Positions 52,375-61,903 are shown, counted from the stretch's first letter. The stretch is DNA of 64,000 nt from Rathayibacter sp. SW19 (GCF_030866825.1 NZ_CP133020.1:3162001-3226000), one strand, 5' to 3'. Translations and numbers: made by a program. Notes: generated by a model from the letters alone, not told the origin.

Positions 52375-53595
52375 GTGACGGATGCACCCCCCACCGTGGA
52401 GGCACCGTGGCCGGTCGCTGTCCTGGCCAACAAGATCAAGGCCTACATCGACCGGTTAGGCACAGCATGGGTCGAGGGCGAGATCGTGCAGTGGGGAGTC
52501 TCCGGCGGCAACGTCTACGGAAAACTGAAGGATCTGAGCCAAGACGCCACCGTCGGATTCACAATCTGGTCGTCCGTGCGTGGTCGACTGCCCGCCGATC
52601 TGAAGCAGGGCGACCGGGTGATCACCCTGATGAAACCGAATTACTGGGTCAAGGGCGGCACCCTCTCGATGCAGGTGTTCGAGATGCGTCACGTGGGGCT
52701 CGGCGATCTTCTGGAACGGCTGGAACGACTGCGCGCCCAGTTGAAGGCCGAGGGTCTGTTCGACACCAGCCGCAAGAAGCCGCTGCCGTTCCTTCCGCAC
52801 TGCATCGGCCTGGTCACCGGCAAAGATTCGGATGCCGAGAAAGACGTTCTGCGCAACGCGCAATTGCGCTGGCCGGCCGTGAACTTCCGGGTTGTGTACG
52901 CCGCGGTGCAGGGCGAGCGCACCGTTGCAGAGGTGACCGCAGCCATCCGCACCCTCGATGCCGATCCTGAGGTCGATGTGATCATCGTTGCGCGCGGCGG
53001 AGGCGACTTCCAGAATCTGCTTGGCTTCAGCGACGAGTCGCTCGTGCGAGCCGCGGCTGCGTGTGTGACCCCCCTGGTCAGTGCGATCGGGCACGAGGCT
53101 GATCGCCCGCTGCTCGATGATGTCGCCGACCTGCGCGCGTCAACGCCGACGGATGCCGCCAAGCGCGTCGTGCCCGACGTCGCGGAGCAACTGGTGCTCG
53201 TTCAGCAAGCGCGCACGCGGTTGCGCACGCGGCTGACGGGCCTGATCGGTCACGAGATCGATCGGCTGGGCCAGCTTCGCTCTCGTCCCGCCCTTGCAGA
53301 CAACGCGTGGATCGTAGACACGCGAGCCCAGGAGCTCACACGTTTCGTCGCTCGCGGTGCAGAACTTGCCAGCCGCGCGCTCGAGCGTGCTCAAAGCGAC
53401 GCACAGAAGCTCACGATTCGGCTGCGAACGTTGTCTCCACAGGGCACCCTCGACCGCGGATACGCCATCGTGCAAACCGTTGACGGCAGCGTTCTGCGGC
53501 GCAGCGACGACGCCCCAGAGGGTACCGAGCTCACGGTGACCGTTGCCGATGGAGCTCTCGGCGCGATCTCAGCCGGCGCCAAGGCGCGCGAATAG
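52375..53595 (+). CDS. xseA: Exodeoxyribonuclease VII large subunit
   Basis: Catalytic subunit of the ssDNA exonuclease, 406 residues. The open frame starts far upstream over ispH, but GGAAGG eight bases before GTG 52375 gives the usual N-terminus (APWPVAVLANKIKAYIDRLG). OB fold (about 18-110), then the catalytic region GLVTGKDSDAEKDVLRNAQLRWP, IIVARGGGDFQNLLGFSDE and AIGHEADRPLLDDVADLRASTPTDAA, followed by a coiled-coil arm and a C-terminal LSPQGTLDRGYAIV segment. Confidence 0.96.
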   Translation: MTDAPPTVEAPWPVAVLANKIKAYIDRLGTAWVEGEIVQWGVSGGNVYGKLKDLSQDATVGFTIWSSVRGRLPADLKQGDRVITLMKPNYWVKGGTLSMQVFEMRHVGLGDLLERLERLRAQLKAEGLFDTSRKKPLPFLPHCIGLVTGKDSDAEKDVLRNAQLRWPAVNFRVVYAAVQGERTVAEVTAAIRTLDADPEVDVIIVARGGGDFQNLLGFSDESLVRAAAACVTPLVSAIGHEADRPLLDDVADLRASTPTDAAKRVVPDVAEQLVLVQQARTRLRTRLTGLIGHEIDRLGQLRSRPALADNAWIVDTRAQELTRFVARGAELASRALERAQSDAQKLTIRLRTLSPQGTLDRGYAIVQTVDGSVLRRSDDAPEGTELTVTVADGALGAISAGAKARE

Positions 53596-53605
53596 AATAG
53601 AGGCC

Positions 53606-53887
53606 ATGCCCGGCCCGTCGAACGACACCGCAACACCGCTCGCACCTGAAGTGCCATCCGACGACGCGCCAACCCAGGACTTGAGCTATGAGCAAGCGCG
53701 CGATGAACTCGTGCGGGTCGTCGCGCAGCTCGAGCAGGGTTCCGCGACACTGGAGGAGTCGATCGCACTCTGGGAGCGCGGCGAGGCTTTGGCCAGTCGC
53801 TGCGAGGAATGGTTGATCGGAGCGAAGGCACGACTCGATGCCGCTCGGGCAGGCGCAGTGGCAGCCGAGGGCACAGCGAACGGATGA
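53606..53887 (+). CDS. xseB: Exodeoxyribonuclease VII small subunit
   Basis: 93 residues. LSYEQARDELVRVVAQLEQG and SATLEESIALWERGEALASR form the two-helix XseB signature that binds the XseA arm. ATG 53606 lies 10 bases after the xseA stop, preceded by a weak GAATAGAGG. An N-terminal disordered stretch of about 25 residues is typical of actinobacteria. The stop overlaps the next start (ATGA). Confidence 0.95.
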   Translation: MPGPSNDTATPLAPEVPSDDAPTQDLSYEQARDELVRVVAQLEQGSATLEESIALWERGEALASRCEEWLIGAKARLDAARAGAVAAEGTANG

Positions 53888-54546
53888 CCGACAACAATTC
53901 TCGCGCGCCCATCGTCGCCGAACTCGGTCGACCGGAGACACCCCAGGAAACGGCGGCGCGCACAGCCCTGAACTCCCGAAATCATCGATCGCGGCAGACT
54001 GTCAACAACCTCGTGTACTCGCTGCTGGCGACGCTGGCAATCGTCGCCGTGATCATCCTGATGGTCCCGCGCTCCACGCCGCTGTCTGAGACGAACGTCG
54101 ACTTCGCGGCGATCGCGGCGACGGGGCAGGGTTCTGAGCCTGACCCGCTCGCCGTTCCGAAGTTGTCGAAGGCGTGGACGTCGAATTCTGCCGCACTGCG
54201 CACAGCGGATGGCAACGGCGTCGATTCGTGGTACGTGGGACTGATCACGCCGAGCAGGCAGTACATCGGGTTCACGCAAGGGTTCAGCGCGAACGACACC
54301 TGGCTGTCTCAATTGCTCGAGGACACCACCGGAACCGGTGCGGTCACCATTGATGGAGTCACCTGGACGGTTTACGACAATCGCAACAGCGCGGCGGATG
54401 TCGGTAATGTCGAATATGCGCTCACCGCCGCCTCTGGAGCGAGTACGTATGTGCTCCTCGGCACGGCGAAGCCCAGCGAATTCGACACGGTCGCGCAGTC
54501 GCTTGCGGCGCAAATCAAGGCCAACCATCAGAAAGGCAGTCAGTGA
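53884..54546 (+). CDS. DUF4245-family membrane-anchored protein
   Basis: 220 residues: cytosolic start, one membrane segment (VYSLLATLAIVAVIILMVP, about 44-62), then an extracytoplasmic domain with WYVGLITPSRQYIGFTQGF and STYVLLGTAKPSEFDTVAQSL, the DUF4245 pattern of actinobacteria. Function unknown. It overlaps xseB at its start and the carbonic anhydrase gene at its end by four bases each, so all four genes from xseA form one unit. Confidence 0.87.
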   Translation: MTDNNSRAPIVAELGRPETPQETAARTALNSRNHRSRQTVNNLVYSLLATLAIVAVIILMVPRSTPLSETNVDFAAIAATGQGSEPDPLAVPKLSKAWTSNSAALRTADGNGVDSWYVGLITPSRQYIGFTQGFSANDTWLSQLLEDTTGTGAVTIDGVTWTVYDNRNSAADVGNVEYALTAASGASTYVLLGTAKPSEFDTVAQSLAAQIKANHQKGSQ

Positions 54547-55178
54547 GTCTCAATCCTGAACAAGCGTGGAGTGCACTCGAGCACGGCAACCAGCGATTCG
54601 TCAACGGCACACCGGAGCACCCACGTCAGGATGTCGAGCGGCGACGAGAAACGCAGGTCACACAGCATCCGATCGCGGCCATCTTCGGCTGCAGCGACTC
54701 GCGCCTGGCCGCAGAAATCATCTTCGACCTCGGTCTCGGAGACGCATTCGTCATCCGCAATGCCGGGCAGGTCATCTCAGACTCCGTGCTCGGGTCGCTT
54801 GAATACGCCGTCGCGGTGCTGTCTGTGCCCGTGATCGTTGTGCTCGGGCACGACTCCTGTGGTGGTGTGCGTGCGGCGATCGAGTCGCAGGCGGCGGATG
54901 CCGCGCCCCTGCCCCCGCACATCGCCCATCTGATCGCACCGATCGTTCCCGCTGTACGCACCGTCACCCACACGGCACCGGGTGCTGCAATCGACCCCGC
55001 CACGGTCGACGCACACGAGGTCGGACTTCAGCACTTGCGCACGACCGTTTCGCAGTTGCTGGAGCAGTCCGAGATCATCAGCCACGCAGTGGCTGAGGGT
55101 AACCTGGCTATTGTCAGCGGCAACTACGAGCTTCATCATGGGCGCGTGGTTGCGGACATCAAAGTCGGCCTCAGCTAG
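54543..55178 (+). CDS. Beta-class carbonic anhydrase
   Basis: 211-residue zinc enzyme interconverting CO2 and bicarbonate. The zinc ligands are visible: Cys50 (GCSDSRLAAE, with Asp52-Arg54 dyad), His103 and Cys106 (GHDSCGGVRA). NAGQVISDSVLGSLEYAV is the conserved follow-up motif. It starts at GTG 54543 inside the previous stop. It may supply bicarbonate for carboxylases. Confidence 0.96.
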   Translation: MSLNPEQAWSALEHGNQRFVNGTPEHPRQDVERRRETQVTQHPIAAIFGCSDSRLAAEIIFDLGLGDAFVIRNAGQVISDSVLGSLEYAVAVLSVPVIVVLGHDSCGGVRAAIESQAADAAPLPPHIAHLIAPIVPAVRTVTHTAPGAAIDPATVDAHEVGLQHLRTTVSQLLEQSEIISHAVAEGNLAIVSGNYELHHGRVVADIKVGLS

Positions 55179-55201
55179 GCCCGACGCCCGCTTCAGGAGA
55201 A

Positions 55202-56620
55202 ATGGAACACATCGTGGTGGACAACGCCGACGACGGCGCATATCGCATCGAACACGACACGATGGGCGAGGTGCGGGTGCCCGCGTCAGCCCTCTACGGT
55301 GCTCAGACACAGCGAGCCGTGGAGAACTTCCCGATTTCGGGAACACGGCTCGAGCCGACCCAGGTCGTCGCACTGGCCAGGATCAAGAAGTCGGCGGCCC
55401 TGGCCAATGCGCGGCTGGGGGTGCTTGACACGGCCATCGCCGAGGCGATCGCTGCCAGCGCCGACGAGGTGATCGACGGAGGCCACGCCGATCAGTTCCC
55501 GATCGACGTGTATCAAACCGGCAGCGGCACGTCTTCGAACATGAACATGAATGAAGTGCTCGCTGCCCTCGCGACGCAGCGTCTGGGCAGCCCGGTGCAT
55601 CCGAACGACCACGTCAATGCGTCGCAGTCCTCGAACGATGTGTTCCCCACCTCGGTGCACGTTGCCGTGACCAGCGCGCTGATTGATGAGTTGATCCCCG
55701 CCCTCGACCACCTGGCTGTGGCATTCGAGGAGAAGGCCGAGCTGTGGAAAGACGCGGTCAAGTCGGGCCGTACGCACCTGATGGATGCCACTCCGGTCAC
55801 CCTCGGTCAGGAGTTCGGCGGCTATGCGTCGCAGATCCGGCTCGGAGTCGAACGCGTGCAGGGCACGCTGCATCGTGTCGCGGAAGTACCCCTCGGCGGC
55901 ACCGCAGTGGGCACGGGAATCAACACACCGCTCGGATTCCCGCAGCTGGTCATCGAATTGCTCACAGCCGAAACAGAGCTGCCGATCACCGAAGCCCGCA
56001 ACCACTTCGAAGCGCAAGCGAACCGCGATGCGCTGGTCGAAGCATCCGGTGCACTGCGTGTCATCGCGGTGAGCCTGACGAAGATCTGCAATGACCTGCG
56101 CTGGATGGGTTCCGGCCCGAACACCGGGCTCGGCGAGCTTCACCTGCCCGACCTGCAACCCGGTTCGTCGATCATGCCCGGCAAAGTCAACCCGGTCATC
56201 CCGGAGGCTGTGCTCATGGTTGCCGCGCGCGTCATCGGCAACGATGCAACGATTGCGTGGAGCGGGGCGTCCGGCTCGTTCGAACTGAACGTGGCGATCC
56301 CCGTGATGGGCACTGCACTGCTGGAGTCGATCCGGCTGCTGACGAGTTCAGCGCGGGTGCTGGCTGACAAGACCGTGGCCGGCCTTGAGGCGAACATCGA
56401 ACGAGCGCGCGCGCTGGCCGAATCTTCCCCGTCGATCGTGACGCCGCTGAACAAGATCATCGGCTACGAGCAGGCTGCGAAAATTGTGAAGTATTCCGTG
56501 GCAAACGCGGTCACTGTGCGTGAGGCGACGCTCGCGCTCGGTTTCGTCGACCGCGGCGAGCTGAGCATCGAGCAATTGGATTCCGCCCTCGATGTGCTCT
56601 CGATGACGCACCCGAACTAG
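55202..56620 (+). CDS. fumC: Class II fumarase
   Basis: Fumarate hydratase of the iron-independent tetrameric class, 472 residues. GSGTSSNMNMNEVLA, DHVNASQSSNDVFPTSVHVA, GRTHLMDATPVTLGQE (catalytic His) and GSSIMPGKVNPVIPE (SS loop with catalytic Ser) are all intact. AGGAGAAAT directly before ATG supports the start. It lies 23 bases after the carbonic anhydrase, on the same strand. Confidence 0.97.
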   Translation: MEHIVVDNADDGAYRIEHDTMGEVRVPASALYGAQTQRAVENFPISGTRLEPTQVVALARIKKSAALANARLGVLDTAIAEAIAASADEVIDGGHADQFPIDVYQTGSGTSSNMNMNEVLAALATQRLGSPVHPNDHVNASQSSNDVFPTSVHVAVTSALIDELIPALDHLAVAFEEKAELWKDAVKSGRTHLMDATPVTLGQEFGGYASQIRLGVERVQGTLHRVAEVPLGGTAVGTGINTPLGFPQLVIELLTAETELPITEARNHFEAQANRDALVEASGALRVIAVSLTKICNDLRWMGSGPNTGLGELHLPDLQPGSSIMPGKVNPVIPEAVLMVAARVIGNDATIAWSGASGSFELNVAIPVMGTALLESIRLLTSSARVLADKTVAGLEANIERARALAESSPSIVTPLNKIIGYEQAAKIVKYSVANAVTVREATLALGFVDRGELSIEQLDSALDVLSMTHPN

Positions 56621-56646
56621 CCCGGCCCGGGCTTCGCTAATCGGGT

Positions 56647-57219
56647 TCAGCCGATCCCGAACATCGGCAGGGCGCTCGCGGCCCAGAACCCGATCAGCAG
56701 GTACGGACCGAACGGAATACGCGTGCCGGAGGCCGGCAGGATCAGCGCGACAACACCGGCAAGCCCACCGATCACGAAAGCGATTGTCGGCCCCGCCACG
56801 GCGGCGGCCACACCGAGCACTCCGAGATTGAGGCCGAGCAGGCCGCCGAGTTTCACGTCGCCCATTCCCATGCCCCCGCCCGCGCTCAGCAACAACAGGA
56901 ACGCGAATGCGCCGGCTCCGGCGAGGACGGCGGTCACCGGGGGCACTCCTGTGCGCAGCCAGCCGAACGCCAATCCGATTACCGTCGCGAAGTATCCGGG
57001 TACCACGAGCGCATTCGGAAGCCGCCGTTGGGTAACGTCAGTGCGACACAATTCGGAGCTCACCAACGCCAGATAGAGGAATCCGACCAACTCAGGGCGA
57101 ATCCCCACCGATACGGCGGCGATCGCAACAAGTGCCGCCGCTACGGGAACCTGCCAGAGCGCATCCACGCCCCGACGCCGGAGCGGCTGACTGCCAGGAC
57201 TCATCCGATCGGTCGTCAT
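56647..57219 (-). CDS. Prepilin peptidase-type A24 protease, short form
   Basis: 190-residue membrane aspartic protease. The two Asp motifs are SELCRTDVTQRRLPNALV and GGMGMGDVKLGGLLGL (GxGD). About six membrane segments. It lacks the N-terminal cysteine-rich methylase domain of full prepilin peptidases, like short actinobacterial TadV/PppA-type enzymes. No pilin genes are in the window, so its substrates are elsewhere. Confidence 0.9.
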   Translation of the reverse strand: MTTDRMSPGSQPLRRRGVDALWQVPVAAALVAIAAVSVGIRPELVGFLYLALVSSELCRTDVTQRRLPNALVVPGYFATVIGLAFGWLRTGVPPVTAVLAGAGAFAFLLLLSAGGGMGMGDVKLGGLLGLNLGVLGVAAAVAGPTIAFVIGGLAGVVALILPASGTRIPFGPYLLIGFWAASALPMFGIG

Positions 57220-57280
57220 GCGACGAGACTAGCGCCGGGCGGCATCCGTCCGTCAAAGTTATCCACAGGGGGCGGCGCCG

Positions 57281-58732
57281 TCAGTTCAGCAGTTCGGGGC
57301 CCTCCAGCATCTCGGTGACGAGCGCCGCAATCGCGCTGCGCTCAGACCGTGTCAGCGTGATGTGAGCGAACAGCGGATGCCCCTTCAGCGTCTCAATGAC
57401 GCTCGCGACACCGTCATGCCTGCCAACGCGCAAGTTGTCCCGCTGCGCAACATCGTGGGTGAGCACGACACGTGAATTCTGCCCGACCCTGCTGAGCACC
57501 GTCAGAAGAACGTTGCGTTCAAGGGATTGTGCCTCGTCCACGATCACGAACGCATCGTGCAGCGAACGTCCACGGATGTGCGTCAGCGGCAGCACCTCGA
57601 GGATCCCGCGCTCGAGCACTTCCTCGAGCACGTTGTCGGAGACCAGGGCGCCCAACGTGTCGAACACCGCTTGCCCCCACGGGTTCATCTTCTCGCCCTG
57701 GTCCCCGGGCAGGTAGCCGAGTTCCTGCCCGCCGACCGCATACAACGGCCGGAACACCATGATCTTCTTGTGCTGTTGCCGCTCCAGCACGGCCTCCAGG
57801 CCGGCACACAATGCCAGCGCAGACTTTCCGGTTCCGGCTCGTCCGCCGAGCGACAGAATGCCGATCTCGGGGTCGAGAAGCAGGTCGATAGCCAGTCTCT
57901 GCTCGGCCGAACGGCCATGCAACCCGAACACGTCACGGTCACCACGCACCAACTTGAACTCGCGTTCACCGGTTACCCGCCCGAGTGCAGACCCCCGATC
58001 GGAATGTACGACGAGCCCGGTGTTGATCGGCAACTCTGCAACAAGCGATGAAGTCATGGTCTCCTGCTCGTAGAGCAGCGCCATGTCGTTCGAGCCGAGG
58101 GTGATTTCGGCCAAGCCGGTCCAGCCGGAATCCACGGCGAGTTCAGCGCGGTACTCCTCGGCTGCCAAGCCGATAGATGCGGCTTTGACGCGCAATGGCA
58201 TGTCCTTGGAGACCACCGTGACGGCGAGGCCGTCGTTGGCCAGATTCTGTGCCACCGCCAGAATCCGCGAGTCATTGTCGCCGAGCTGCAAGCCGCTCGG
58301 CAGCACCGACATGTTCGAGTGGTTGAGTTCTACGCGCAACGAACCGCCCTGGCCGACGGGGATCGGAAAGTCGAGTCGCTCGTGCTGCTCGCGCAGATCG
58401 TCGAGGTTGCGCAACGCCTGCCGGGCGAAGTATCCGATCTCCGGATCGTTGCGCTTGCCTTCGAGCTCACTGATCACCACGACGGGAATGACAACATCGT
58501 GCTCGGCGAACCGGAAGATCGCCTGCGGGTCGGACAACAAAACCGAGGTATCCAACACATAGGTACGCTCGGTTTGTTTGATCGTGCTCTCGCTGGCGTT
58601 TGACGCTGTGCTGTGTGTCTGCCTCTCGCCTGTTCTGGTTGGCGCTGTGTTGCTGGTTGGCGCTGTGTTTCTGATTGGCGCTGTGTTGCTGTTCGGTGCT
58701 CGGGTACCTGTCGCGGCCACAACCACTCCCAC
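57281..58732 (-). CDS. PhoH-family PIN-ATPase with repetitive N-terminus
   Basis: 483 residues, YlaK/PhoH2 type. A PIN nuclease domain (YVLDTSVLLSDPQAIFRF, VVVISELEGKRND, DNDSRILAVAQNL) is followed by a PhoH P-loop domain with SLGGRAGTGKSALALCAGL, DAFVIVDEAQSLERN and SRVVLTHDVAQRDN. PhoH2 proteins are linked to RNA unwinding and cleavage. The first 55 residues contain an imperfect NTAPT/NTAPI repeat encoded by an 18-base tandem repeat. No ATG or GTG exists after residue 5 before the PIN domain, so translation must cross the repeats unless a rare codon is used. Confidence 0.92.
   Translation of the reverse strand: MGVVVAATGTRAPNSNTAPIRNTAPTSNTAPTRTGERQTHSTASNASESTIKQTERTYVLDTSVLLSDPQAIFRFAEHDVVIPVVVISELEGKRNDPEIGYFARQALRNLDDLREQHERLDFPIPVGQGGSLRVELNHSNMSVLPSGLQLGDNDSRILAVAQNLANDGLAVTVVSKDMPLRVKAASIGLAAEEYRAELAVDSGWTGLAEITLGSNDMALLYEQETMTSSLVAELPINTGLVVHSDRGSALGRVTGEREFKLVRGDRDVFGLHGRSAEQRLAIDLLLDPEIGILSLGGRAGTGKSALALCAGLEAVLERQQHKKIMVFRPLYAVGGQELGYLPGDQGEKMNPWGQAVFDTLGALVSDNVLEEVLERGILEVLPLTHIRGRSLHDAFVIVDEAQSLERNVLLTVLSRVGQNSRVVLTHDVAQRDNLRVGRHDGVASVIETLKGHPLFAHITLTRSERSAIAALVTEMLEGPELLN
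58635..58688. repeat. 18-base tandem repeat, three units, in the phoH N-terminus
   Basis: Units CTGGTTGGCGCTGTGTTG, CTGGTTGGCGCTGTGTTT and CTGATTGGCGCTGTGTTG, with a fourth degenerate one after. On the minus strand they encode the NTAP-rich stretch of the PhoH-family protein. Confidence 0.9.
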
Positions 58733-58938
58733 CCCGCGTGCTCACAGGCACTGCGGTTTTGTTGGCGAGTCGGCCAGGTGTTCGCGGGACGAACTTACGT
58801 GGCCGTCTCGACCGAGCGCCGTGCCCGGTGATTCCGACGCTACGGTGCTATCTGCGCATTCAGCGGATCGACACGCAGAAGGCTGATGAACAGCGGATGT
58901 CGGTGCCGCAAGGCAGGCAAGCGGGCGGGCAGAGCGTC

Positions 58939-60054
58939 CTAGCCGACGCGAGCGAACTCCGTGAACGCGCCGCGCAGCATGTCCAACGTCTCGTCGGCAG
59001 TGACCGCGTGCACGCTCAGGCGCACGACACTGCCGCGGGTGGTGACTGTCACCCCGTGGTTGAACAGGCTTGCGCGCAGTCGAGTCAGCTCGTCCGCTTC
59101 CGGAGCCAGGATCACAATCCCAGCTCGTTCCCGCGGGTCGCGCGACGACGCGACCGCGAGCGAGAACTCGTCTGCGAGCTCGATGACGGCATCGACCTGC
59201 GTCGACACCGCCTCCTGGATCGCCGCAACTCCGACCTCGCTGATCTCCTCGAGCGCGGCGGCGAACGCGGCCTCAGCGAGCCGATCCGCATTCGCTAGCG
59301 TGAACGCGCGTGCACCGCGGGTAGGCGGGAAAATCTCGTCGAACGGCTCGAACGCGTCCGTTCCGCTCGCCCCGCTGAACACGGGCTCGATGCGTTCGAT
59401 GGCTCGCTCGCTCATCGCGAGAACGCCGGTTCCCCACCCCGCTCTCGTCCATTTCTGGCCACCGGATGCGACGACATCCGCAACCGAATACGGCGCGTCG
59501 ACGACGCCGAGACCCTGAATTGCGTCAACGATCAGCAGGCGGTCGCCGATCACCTGACGAATGCCTTCGATATCGGTGAGGTAACCCGTGCGCGAGTCGA
59601 CCAGGCTGACCACGACCGCCGTCGTGTCGTCGGTGAGGTGTTCCGCGACTTGGCCCGGAGTGACGCGCCCGTGCTCCGATTGCATCCAGACCGGTTCCAG
59701 CCTGCCGAGCGACTCTGCCGCCCTGGCAGCGGCAAGGGTGATGCTTGGAAATTCCGCCGCGGAGATCAGCACCGGCCCGCTGATACCGAACAGGGCATGC
59801 ATGAGGCCTGTTCCCGTGTTCGGCTGGGTCACGATCTGGTCCGCCGGAAATCCCAGGAGGCTCGCCGCGGCCGCGTGCAGCCGTTCCGCCTCATCGTGCA
59901 GCAGCGCAACGCTGCCGAAACGGGCCTTGCCGAGCGTGTCGACGCCACCCTGCAACTCCGCCATGACCGTGGCGGACAGCGGGCCGACCCGGCCGTAATC
60001 CAGATACCCGGGATCTTCGACAAAGCCTAAAGCGAAGGCTTCGATCGTCGTCAT
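58939..60054 (-). CDS. Class V aminotransferase-like PLP enzyme
   Basis: 371 residues from ATG 60054 (the frame is open to 60111). Fold type I PLP enzyme related to cysteine desulfurase/isopenicillin epimerase-like proteins: Lys in ASGGQKWTRAGWGTGVL binds PLP, LLIVDAIQGLGVVD holds the Asp, and QPNTGTGLMHALFGI the phosphate region. No catalytic cysteine loop of the SufS/IscS kind is seen. The substrate is unknown. The gene ends 206 bases upstream-side of phoH and starts 10 bases after uppS. Confidence 0.88.
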   Translation of the reverse strand: MTTIEAFALGFVEDPGYLDYGRVGPLSATVMAELQGGVDTLGKARFGSVALLHDEAERLHAAAASLLGFPADQIVTQPNTGTGLMHALFGISGPVLISAAEFPSITLAAARAAESLGRLEPVWMQSEHGRVTPGQVAEHLTDDTTAVVVSLVDSRTGYLTDIEGIRQVIGDRLLIVDAIQGLGVVDAPYSVADVVASGGQKWTRAGWGTGVLAMSERAIERIEPVFSGASGTDAFEPFDEIFPPTRGARAFTLANADRLAEAAFAAALEEISEVGVAAIQEAVSTQVDAVIELADEFSLAVASSRDPRERAGIVILAPEADELTRLRASLFNHGVTVTTRGSVVRLSVHAVTADETLDMLRGAFTEFARVG

Positions 60055-60064
60055 GCGCGCAATC

Positions 60065-60850
60065 TCACCCCCCGAAGCGCCGATTGCGGCGTGAATAGTC
60101 GCGAACGGCACGCAGGAAGTCGACCTCGCGCAAGTCGGGGCCGAGTGCCTCGACGAAGTAGAACTCGCTGTGCGCGCTCTGCCACAGCATGAAGTCGCTG
60201 AGCCGTTGCTCGCCAGAGGTGCGGATCACCAGGTCAGGGTCGGGCTGGCCTCCGGTGTACAGGTGGGCACCGATCATGTCGGGGGTCAGCCGCTCGGCGA
60301 GATTCTCCAGGCTGCGACCCTCAGCGTGATGCTCAGCGACGATGCTGCGCATCGCATCTGTGATCTCTTTTCGACCGCCATACCCGACCGCGAGATTGAC
60401 GTGCAGCCCAGTCTTGGACTTCGTGCGGGCTTCGGCTGCCTTCAGCGCCGCAACGAGAGGCTCCGGCAATCCGGCAATCGAGCCGACGTGCTGCACCCGC
60501 CAATCGCGGTAGTGCGACAGCTCCTCGGCGAGCTCGGCAATGATCTCGATCAGATCGGCGATCTCTTCGCTTTCGCGATTGGTGAGATTGTCGGACGACA
60601 GAAGATACAGGGTCACAACTGCGATGCCGAGGTCGTCGCACCACTCCAGGAACTCGCGCATCTTCGCGGCACCCGCTCGGTGGCCGTGCGAGGCCCGGTC
60701 CATGCCGCTCTGCCGCGCCCACCGTCGATTGCCGTCGATGATCATTGCGATATGACGCGGCAGGTTCTCACCGTCGAGACTGCGTCGCAGGCGGTTCTGG
60801 TAGATGCCGTAGAGAAAGCCCCTGCCGAGGGGTACCTTCCGCTTTCTCAC
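60065..60850 (-). CDS. uppS: Isoprenyl diphosphate (undecaprenyl/decaprenyl) synthase
   Basis: cis-Prenyltransferase making the lipid carrier for cell wall synthesis, 261 residues. Asp39 in MIIDGNRRWARQSG, LYLLSSDNLTNRESEEI and RTSGEQRLSDFMLWQSAHSEFYF are the five conserved UppS regions. The KRKVPLGRGFLYGIYQNRL start is typical of actinobacteria. Divergent from the TrhA gene; first gene before the PLP enzyme. Confidence 0.96.
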   Translation of the reverse strand: MRKRKVPLGRGFLYGIYQNRLRRSLDGENLPRHIAMIIDGNRRWARQSGMDRASHGHRAGAAKMREFLEWCDDLGIAVVTLYLLSSDNLTNRESEEIADLIEIIAELAEELSHYRDWRVQHVGSIAGLPEPLVAALKAAEARTKSKTGLHVNLAVGYGGRKEITDAMRSIVAEHHAEGRSLENLAERLTPDMIGAHLYTGGQPDPDLVIRTSGEQRLSDFMLWQSAHSEFYFVEALGPDLREVDFLRAVRDYSRRNRRFGG

Positions 60851-60913
60851 ATCGCTACGTTACCGTGTTGAAACTCCCAGCGCGCACCCTGCGCGCTGCC
60901 GTACTGTTGCACC

Positions 60914-61615
60914 ATGTCTGCGCCCGCCGTCCGCCATCCCGAGCGCACGACGCGCGCAACGGCGTCCCAGGGCGAGGTCAAACCAACCTGGCGCGGCTGG
61001 ATCCACGCGGGCACCTTCCCGCTGTCGATCGCGGCCGGCATTGTGCTCATCAGCGTCGCCGACGGCCCAGCCGCGAAGTGGGCTTGCGCGGTCTTCATGC
61101 TGACATCGATGTTGCTGTTCGGAAACTCCGCCCTCTACCATCGCTTCAATTGGAAACCGCGCACCAAGGCCATTCTCAAGCGGATCGACCACGCGAACAT
61201 CTTCCTGCTGATCGCCGGAACGTACACGCCACTCGCCGTGCTTGCGCTGCCGCCGAGCAAAGGCATCCTGCTACTGTCCGTCGTGTGGGGCACGACCGTG
61301 CTCGGCATCGCATTCCGCGTCTTCTGGATCGGCGCGCCCCGCTGGCTGTACGTCGCCCTGTACATCGGCACTGGCTGGGGCGCCATGATGTACATCGTCG
61401 ATCTGTTCGCCGCAAGCGCCCCGATGATGATCCTCGTGATCGTCGGCGGTCTGCTGTACACGGCGGGCGCTGTGATTTACGGCATGAAGAAGCCGAACCC
61501 GTTCCCGGGCCGTTTCGGCTTCCACGAGATCTTCCACACGCTGACCGTCTTGGCGTTCATGTGTCATTGGGTGGCGGTCCTACTGATCGCGCTCGCGCCC
61601 GCCTACAACGGCTGA
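60914..61615 (+). CDS. Hemolysin III / TrhA-family membrane protein
   Basis: PAQR-superfamily membrane protein, 233 residues, seven helices. The zinc-site residues appear in SALYHRFNWKPRTKAILKRIDHANIFLLIAGTYTP (with the Asp-His) and HEIFHTLTVLAFMCHWVAVL (HxxxH). Called hemolysin III by history; in bacteria it is linked to membrane energetics or fluidity. The N-terminal 30 residues are polar. Convergent with the next gene, with 3 bases between stops. Confidence 0.93.
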   Translation: MSAPAVRHPERTTRATASQGEVKPTWRGWIHAGTFPLSIAAGIVLISVADGPAAKWACAVFMLTSMLLFGNSALYHRFNWKPRTKAILKRIDHANIFLLIAGTYTPLAVLALPPSKGILLLSVVWGTTVLGIAFRVFWIGAPRWLYVALYIGTGWGAMMYIVDLFAASAPMMILVIVGGLLYTAGAVIYGMKKPNPFPGRFGFHEIFHTLTVLAFMCHWVAVLLIALAPAYNG

Positions 61616-61618
61616 GGG

Positions 61619-61903
61619 TCAGTTCTCGTCGCTGCCGTCCCGTGCCGCGGCCTCTTCAGCATCGAGCTTTGCGGCGATCTCCTCGCGATAGCGCGTACGG
61701 CGGATCCGCCTGGTCATATCGATCACCAGGAGGATCGTCACGATGGCGATCAGAAAGATGACGAGGAACCCCCACACCCCGGGGGTCACAAGGTCTGCAT
61801 TCGGCACCTTGGGCGCGGGGCTCGGGGTGGATGTCGCCGTCGACACCCCCTGGGCCCAACGCGTCGAGATCGCCTCCCAGCCACGCAACACGGTGCCGAT
61901 CAT
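61619..61903 (-). CDS. Small single-pass membrane protein downstream of mca
   Basis: 94 residues: an N-terminal outside part with Pro/Thr-rich TSTPSPAPKVP, one membrane helix (VWGFLVIFLIAIVTILLVIDM, about 43-64), then a charged cytosolic tail (RRIRRTRYREEIAAKLDAEEAAARDGSDEN). Overlaps the mca stop (ATGA). A similar small membrane protein after mca is common in Microbacteriaceae; function unknown. Confidence 0.83.
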   Translation of the reverse strand: MIGTVLRGWEAISTRWAQGVSTATSTPSPAPKVPNADLVTPGVWGFLVIFLIAIVTILLVIDMTRRIRRTRYREEIAAKLDAEEAAARDGSDEN

